From Pseudomonas faucium (GTDB taxonomy: Bacteria; Pseudomonadota; Gammaproteobacteria; Pseudomonadales; Pseudomonadaceae): 64,000 nucleotides of DNA. Both the position numbers and the translations under genes were made by a program. Below are positions 59,890 to 64,000 of the stretch, one piece after another. The stretch's first letter is position 1. The number at the start of each line of letters is the position of its first letter. Where the stretch lies: contig NZ_BQIP01000002.1 of assembly GCF_021602585.1 (NCBI RefSeq), forward strand, positions 186,001 to 250,000, in the 5' to 3' direction. The notes beneath the pieces are model-generated. The model saw only the letters and a list, made by a program, of their open reading frames with translations. It did no database searches and was not told the DNA's origin.

Positions 59890-60792
59890 TCACGGGTTGC
59901 CGGCAGTAAAGTCCGGCAACCCGCCGATCGGTCGGTCGAACTGGAACGGTATCGACTCCAGCGCCAGGCCCACGTTGCGCTGCACCACGAAGTGCAGGTG
60001 CGGGCCGGTGCTGTTGCCGGTGTTGCCCGACTTGGCCAGCGCCTGCCCCAACACCACCTGCTGCCCCTCCGCCACCACCACCGAGCCGCGCATCAGGTGC
60101 AGGTACACGCCCATGGTGCCGTCCGGGTGCAGGATGCGCACGAAATTGCCCGATGGGTTGCTGCCGCGCCCGCTCTGGTTGTTCTCGACCTTCACCACCA
60201 TACCGCCGCGCGCCGCGATGATCGGGGTGCCCTCGGGCATGGCGATGTCCATGGCATAGCGGGCCTTGGGGCCGAAATGGCTGAAGCGCCCGTTGGGGCC
60301 TTGGGTCAGGCGGAACGGCCCGCCTTTCCATGGGAAGGGATAGCGGTAGCCCTGGGAGCGCAGCCCGGGGTCACCCATGGCGTATTGGAAATTGCTGGCG
60401 TACTGCAGTTTGCCACCCGGCGCCGCCAGCACCGAGCTCAGCACCCGGGTCGAGCGCGGCCCTACCACCGCGACCACGATGCGCGGCTTGTTGCCGCCAA
60501 AGGCATTGGCCAGCTTATCGATGCGCAGTTCGACCTGCATCGGCACATACAGCTCGTTGCGCACCAGAAAGCGCACACCGCCCGGGAAGGTCTCGGCCTG
60601 CAGGCGCACCTGGCCATCGATGCGCTCGAGCATCGGCTCGCGCAGCTCGAAGGTTTTCGCCCCAGGGCTGTAGCGGTCGGAGTACGAGGCCACGCCGAGG
60701 TTGTCGACGGTCTTGTAGAGGGTCACGCCCAGGCTCGACGCCGAGGCCGAGAGCAAGGCACAGAACAGCAGCAAGCGGGCGGCGGCGGGCAT
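59890..60792 (-). CDS. M23-family peptidase (secreted)
   Basis: 300 residues. Signal peptide (ARLLLFCALLSASASS), a DUF4124-like N-terminal strand domain (VTLYKTVDNLGVASYSDRYS) and a C-terminal M23 domain with HFGPKARYAMDIAMPEGTP and GPHLHFVV, the zinc-binding His/Asp and HxH. Predicted periplasmic peptidoglycan hydrolase or activator. No strong ribosome site. Converges with the CNNM gene. Confidence 0.85.
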   Translation of the reverse strand: MPAAARLLLFCALLSASASSLGVTLYKTVDNLGVASYSDRYSPGAKTFELREPMLERIDGQVRLQAETFPGGVRFLVRNELYVPMQVELRIDKLANAFGGNKPRIVVAVVGPRSTRVLSSVLAAPGGKLQYASNFQYAMGDPGLRSQGYRYPFPWKGGPFRLTQGPNGRFSHFGPKARYAMDIAMPEGTPIIAARGGMVVKVENNQSGRGSNPSGNFVRILHPDGTMGVYLHLMRGSVVVAEGQQVVLGQALAKSGNTGNSTGPHLHFVVQRNVGLALESIPFQFDRPIGGLPDFTAGNP

Positions 60793-60886
60793 GATAGTGG
60801 CTTTTTGACAGGTGTGGTCTGTCGAAGCCTAGCAGCAGGTATTCGCCGCGGTATTACAGCTGGTCGGAAGATGGGTAACGTGTGGG

Positions 60887-60959
60887 GCGGGCTTGCCCCG
60901 CGAAACAGGCAGCGCGGTGGATGGCACCGGCTTCGCCGGTGTTCGCGGGGCAAGCCCGC
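60887..60959. repeat. REP pair (family C, distinct sequence)
   Basis: GCGGGCTTGCCCCGCGAA and its perfect 18-base reverse complement flank 37 bases that include a smaller hairpin ACCGGC-TTC-GCCGGT. Found only once in the window, between the M23 gene and the response regulator. Confidence 0.87.
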
Positions 60960-61000
60960 GCCCTCCGGCAGTTGCGCCGTCAAACTTGAGCCGTCGGGCA

Positions 61001-61891
61001 TCAGGCGCCCGGGGTGAAGTGCTTCTGCGCCGTGCCGCGGGCAATCAGCCGCGACAGGTAGTCGAGCTTCTGTGCATCCTGGTCGACGAACTTGAAGGTC
61101 AGTTGCAGCCAGTCGCTTTCAGGCTTGGGCTCCAGCGCCGCCACGGCGTGCAGGTAGCCATTAAGGCGCGCCACTTCGGCGCTCTCGCCCTGCTCCAGGT
61201 CCAGCACCGCCCCTTCCAGCACCTGAGGCAACGCGGCGCTGCGGCGCACCACCAGCAGCGCCTCCTTGAGGCTCAGGGCCTTGATCACGCAGGGTTGGAT
61301 GCCGCTGGCCAGGCGCAACTGGCCCTGGCCACGCCCGGACTGCGCGGCCGCTGCCGCCGTTTGCGGCGCGGGGGCATTGATCAACGGCTTGGCCGGGGCC
61401 GCCGCCACCTTGACCGCTTCCGGCTTGCCGCCGGTCAGGGCACTGAGCGAATCGTTGGCGAACGCCGAATTGGCCCGCGCCGGCGCACCGGCTACCAGGC
61501 TTTCCAGCTTGCCGGTCTTGGCCAGGGCCTTTTTCACCTTGGTCAGCAGTTGCTCATTGGTGAACGGCTTGCCGACAAAGTCGGACACCCCGGCCTGGAT
61601 GGCCTGGATCACGTTCTCCTTGTCACCGCGGCTGGTCACCATGATGAACTGCAGCGCTTTCATCTCGGGCTGCTGGCGGCACCAGGTGAGCAGCTCCAGG
61701 CCAGACATTTCCGGCATTTCCCAGTCGCACAGGACCAGGTCGAATGTTTCCTTGGCCAGCATGGCCATGGCCTTGCGGCCGTTCACCGCATCTTCGATGA
61801 CCATGCCCGGGAAGGCGTTGCGCAGGCACTTTCTGACCAGGTCACGGATGAACGGAGCATCATCCACGACCAGCACATTCACTTTACTCAT
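61001..61891 (-). CDS. Orphan response regulator with degenerate PilZ-like C-terminus
   Basis: 296 residues. Receiver domain (1-125) with Asp56 in LVLCDWEMPEMSG and DDAPF at the acidic pocket. A long Ala/Pro linker (about 130-190) leads to a C-terminal part (TFKFVDQDAQKLDYLSRLIA) that resembles the end of a PilZ domain but lacks RxxxR. AGAGGAG before ATG. No kinase is adjacent; the conserved place next to phoU-pstBA suggests a link to phosphate or c-di-GMP, inferred only. Confidence 0.8.
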   Translation of the reverse strand: MSKVNVLVVDDAPFIRDLVRKCLRNAFPGMVIEDAVNGRKAMAMLAKETFDLVLCDWEMPEMSGLELLTWCRQQPEMKALQFIMVTSRGDKENVIQAIQAGVSDFVGKPFTNEQLLTKVKKALAKTGKLESLVAGAPARANSAFANDSLSALTGGKPEAVKVAAAPAKPLINAPAPQTAAAAAQSGRGQGQLRLASGIQPCVIKALSLKEALLVVRRSAALPQVLEGAVLDLEQGESAEVARLNGYLHAVAALEPKPESDWLQLTFKFVDQDAQKLDYLSRLIARGTAQKHFTPGA

Positions 61892-62009
61892 CGATACTCC
61901 TCTTGAATCCCGACTAGCCTACCGCTCAGTGGTGGCCTTTTGCCAATCTTTGCGTCACGCCGGGACTTCGTCGCATCAAACGCGGGTGCCTGCCGGCTGC
62001 TCGAGCACA

Positions 62010-62037
62010 AACGAAAACGCCCGGCCAAGGCCGGGCG
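62010..62037 (-). terminator. Terminator after phoU
   Basis: CGCCCGGCC-TT-GGCCGGGCG read on the minus strand, followed by TTTTCGTTTG. 20 bases past the phoU stop. Confidence 0.85.
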
Positions 62038-62056
62038 TCGATGCTCGGGAGCAATC

Positions 62057-62827
62057 CTATTTATCGTCAGGTTCGCCCGGAACATTAGCGATTTCGGCCT
62101 CAAGGCCAGCGCTGCCCTCGACTTCCGCCTTCATGCGCTTGAGGCCCATGTGGCGCACGTCGGTGCCGCGGACCAGGTAGATCACCAGCTCCGAGATGTT
62201 GCGCGCGTGGTCGCCGATACGCTCCAGCGAACGCAGGGCCCAGATCACGCTCAAGACCCGCGAGATCGAGCGCGGGTCTTCCATCATGTAGGTCACCAGC
62301 TCGCGCAGCGCGGTCTTGTACTCGCGGTCGATGGTCTTGTCGTACTGGGCCACCGACAGCGCCAGGTCGGCATCGAAGCGGGCGAAGGCATCGAGCGCAT
62401 CGCGCACCATGTTGCGCACCTGGTCGCCGATGTGGCGCACCTCGACGTAGCCGCGTGGCGACTCGCCTTCCTCGCACAGCTGGATGGCGCGGCGGGCGAT
62501 CTTGGTCGATTCGTCGCCAATGCGCTCCAGGTCGATCACCGACTTGGAGATGCTGATGATCAGGCGCAGGTCGGAGGCCGCCGGCTGGCGACGGGCGAGG
62601 ATGCGCACGCACTCCTCGTCGATGTTGCGCTCCATCTGGTTGATCTGCTCATCGACTTCGCGCACTTGCTGGGCCAGGCCCGAATCGGCCTCGATCAGCG
62701 CGGTGACCGCGTCGTTGACCTGCTTCTCGACCAGGCCGCCCATGGCCAGGAGGTGGCTGCGCACCTCTTCGAGTTCGGCGTTGAACTGCTGGGAAATGTG
62801 GTGCGTAAGGCTTTCTTTGTTGATCAT
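62057..62827 (-). CDS. phoU: Phosphate transport regulator PhoU
   Basis: 256 residues, two repeats of a three-helix PhoU unit with metal-binding DExxKIARR-type motifs (ERIGDESTKIARRAIQL and ERIGDHARNISELVIYL). Dampens PhoR signalling through PstB. ATG at 62827 follows GGAG at 7 bases. Downstream of pstB by 63 bases. Confidence 0.95.
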   Translation of the reverse strand: MINKESLTHHISQQFNAELEEVRSHLLAMGGLVEKQVNDAVTALIEADSGLAQQVREVDEQINQMERNIDEECVRILARRQPAASDLRLIISISKSVIDLERIGDESTKIARRAIQLCEEGESPRGYVEVRHIGDQVRNMVRDALDAFARFDADLALSVAQYDKTIDREYKTALRELVTYMMEDPRSISRVLSVIWALRSLERIGDHARNISELVIYLVRGTDVRHMGLKRMKAEVEGSAGLEAEIANVPGEPDDK

Positions 62828-62890
62828 CGTCTGGCTCCGCGAAGCAGCTGCAAGCTTCAAGTGGTTCGTGTCGTTCCCTGGCAGGGCTGC

Positions 62891-63724
62891 TTAGCCGTAG
62901 CGACCGGTGATGTAGTCTTCGGTCTGCTTCTTCGCCGGGTTGGTGAACAGGGTGTCGGTATCCCCGAATTCGACCAGTTTGCCCATGTACATGAACGCGG
63001 TGTAGTCGGACACCCGCGCGGCCTGCTGCATGTTGTGGGTGACGATGACGATGGTGTACTTGGATTTCAACTCGTAGATCAGCTCTTCGACCTTCAGCGT
63101 CGAGATCGGGTCCAGTGCCGAGCACGGTTCGTCGAGCAGCAACACTTCAGGCTCGACGGCGATGGTGCGGGCAATCACCAGACGCTGCTGCTGGCCGCCG
63201 GACAGGCCCAGCGCCGAGTCGTGCAGGCGGTCCTTGACCTCGTCCCACAGGGCCGCGCCCTTCAGTGCCCACTCGACCGCTTCGTCGAGCACGCGCTTCT
63301 TGTTGATGCCCTGGATGCGCAGGCCGTACACCACGTTCTCGTAGATGGTCTTGGGGAACGGGTTGGGCTTCTGGAACACCATGCCCACGCGGCGGCGCAG
63401 CTCGGCAACGTCCTCGCCCTTGCGGTAGATGTCGTTGCCGTACAGGTTGATGGCGCCTTCCACGCGGCAGCCGTCAACCAGGTCGTTCATGCGGTTGAAG
63501 GTGCGCAGCAGGGTCGACTTGCCGCAGCCGGACGGGCCGATGAAGGCGGTCACGCGCTGCTTGGGGATGTTCATGCTGACGTCGAACAGCGCCTGCTTGT
63601 CGCCGTAGTAGAGGCTCAGGCCAGGCACTTCGATGGCCACGGTCTCTTCGGCCAGGCGCAGGCTCTGCTTGTCGCGGCCCAGGGCAGACATGTCGATGCC
63701 GTGGGTGTGGGATTCATGCTGCAT
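62891..63724 (-). CDS. pstB: Phosphate ABC transporter ATPase PstB
   Basis: 277 residues. Walker [11 protein letters not shown]-loop, signature LSGGQQQR and Walker [13 protein letters not shown]. The N-terminal extension ([20 protein letters not shown]) is usual in Pseudomonas. ATG at 63724 has GGAG 6 bases upstream. Follows pstA after 72 bases. Confidence 0.97.
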   Translation of the reverse strand: MQHESHTHGIDMSALGRDKQSLRLAEETVAIEVPGLSLYYGDKQALFDVSMNIPKQRVTAFIGPSGCGKSTLLRTFNRMNDLVDGCRVEGAINLYGNDIYRKGEDVAELRRRVGMVFQKPNPFPKTIYENVVYGLRIQGINKKRVLDEAVEWALKGAALWDEVKDRLHDSALGLSGGQQQRLVIARTIAVEPEVLLLDEPCSALDPISTLKVEELIYELKSKYTIVIVTHNMQQAARVSDYTAFMYMGKLVEFGDTDTLFTNPAKKQTEDYITGRYG

Positions 63725-63796
63725 GGTCAACTCCATACGCTATCAATTCGTTTCAAAGGGCCGCCCGGCTGCGGGCGGCTCGCTTGCAATTCAGGC

Positions 63797-64000
63797 TCAG
63801 TGGTCGAGCGCCTTGTACTTCTCGCGCAGGTGGTTACGGATCCACACCGCCGAGAGGTTGAGGGTGGCGATCACCATCACCAGCAGCAGCGCGGTGGCGT
63901 AAACCAGCGGCCGCGCGGCCTCGACGTTGGGGCTCTGGAAGCCGACGTCGTAGATGTGGAAGCCCAGGTGCATGATCTTCTGGTCCAGGTGCAGGTACGG
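63797..64000 (-). CDS. pstA: Phosphate ABC transporter permease PstA, C-terminal end (cut by window)
   Basis: The last 67 codons are visible: YLHLDQKIMHLGFHIYD, then NVEAARPLVYATALLLVMVI (last transmembrane helix) and the end SAVWIRNHLREKYKALDH. The order pstA-pstB-phoU on the minus strand agrees. Confidence 0.9.
   Translation of the reverse strand, partial: PYLHLDQKIMHLGFHIYDVGFQSPNVEAARPLVYATALLLVMVIATLNLSAVWIRNHLREKYKALDH

Overview
This is a high-GC, tightly packed stretch of gammaproteobacterial core chromosome. Gene content, gene order and the short intergenic palindromes indicate Pseudomonas, most likely the P. putida group: hglS, the dadAX/lrp pair, the pyrE-crc divergence, rpoZ-spoT-ridA, exbBD-tonB, oxyR-recG, rubA, ubiCA and the pho/pst block appear in the order expected there. 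I see no rRNA or tRNA gene, insertion sequence, prophage, CRISPR array or obvious genomic island. I annotate 63 protein genes, two of them cut by the window edges. One (rubredoxin, 55 aa) is very short.

Layout. 1-5 kb: end of hglS (D-lysine/2-oxoadipate catabolism), a GcvA-type LysR regulator divergent from a MATE exporter, and a GGDEF-EAL protein with a Fur-box-like palindrome upstream. 5-10 kb: rep helicase, xpt, an acetyl-CoA hydrolase/transferase. 10-23 kb: cytochrome c5, a PuuR-like regulator, dadX and dadA with divergent lrp, a YkgJ cysteine-cluster protein, puuB, a DUF1127 protein divergent from a MocR regulator, a ClsC-like phospholipase D lipoprotein, an MFS exporter, kauB and a divergent cupin gene. 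23-35 kb: rpmBG, an orphan peptide-binding protein, radC, coaBC-dut-algC-argB, pyrE/crc, rph/yicC-gmk. 35-40 kb: amine/amino-acid permease, puuD, spuB and a LysR regulator. 40-52 kb: rpoZ-spoT-ridA, a lipoprotein, an epimerase, exbB-exbD-tonB, oxyR-recG, an HDOD protein with a YbaK-like front end, an SCP2-like protein. 52-64 kb: HU, rubredoxin and its reductase, ubiC-ubiA, a PF03640 secreted protein, phoB-phoR, a CNNM/CorC protein, an M23 peptidase, an orphan response regulator, phoU-pstB-pstA.

How the genes work together. One theme is polyamine use: spuB (gamma-glutamylation of putrescine), puuB (oxidation), kauB (aldehyde oxidation), puuD (release of GABA), a permease and a PuuR-like repressor lie in five separate places over about 28 kb. 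A sequence close to the E. coli PuuR operator lies in the kauB/cupin intergenic region. A second theme is phosphate control: phoBR with a Pho box, and pstA-pstB-phoU on the other strand. Crc, the catabolite-repression factor, is encoded here, and a candidate Hfq/Crc motif sits on the cupin ribosome-binding site.

The most systematic non-coding feature is a set of 19 REP/REPIN-type palindromes of three sequence families. They occupy 13 of the 15 gaps between convergent genes; the two exceptions are gaps of 2 and 6 bases. The window is otherwise ordinary core genome, and I did not find a convincing wholly new biological system. The best leads are small regulatory elements.
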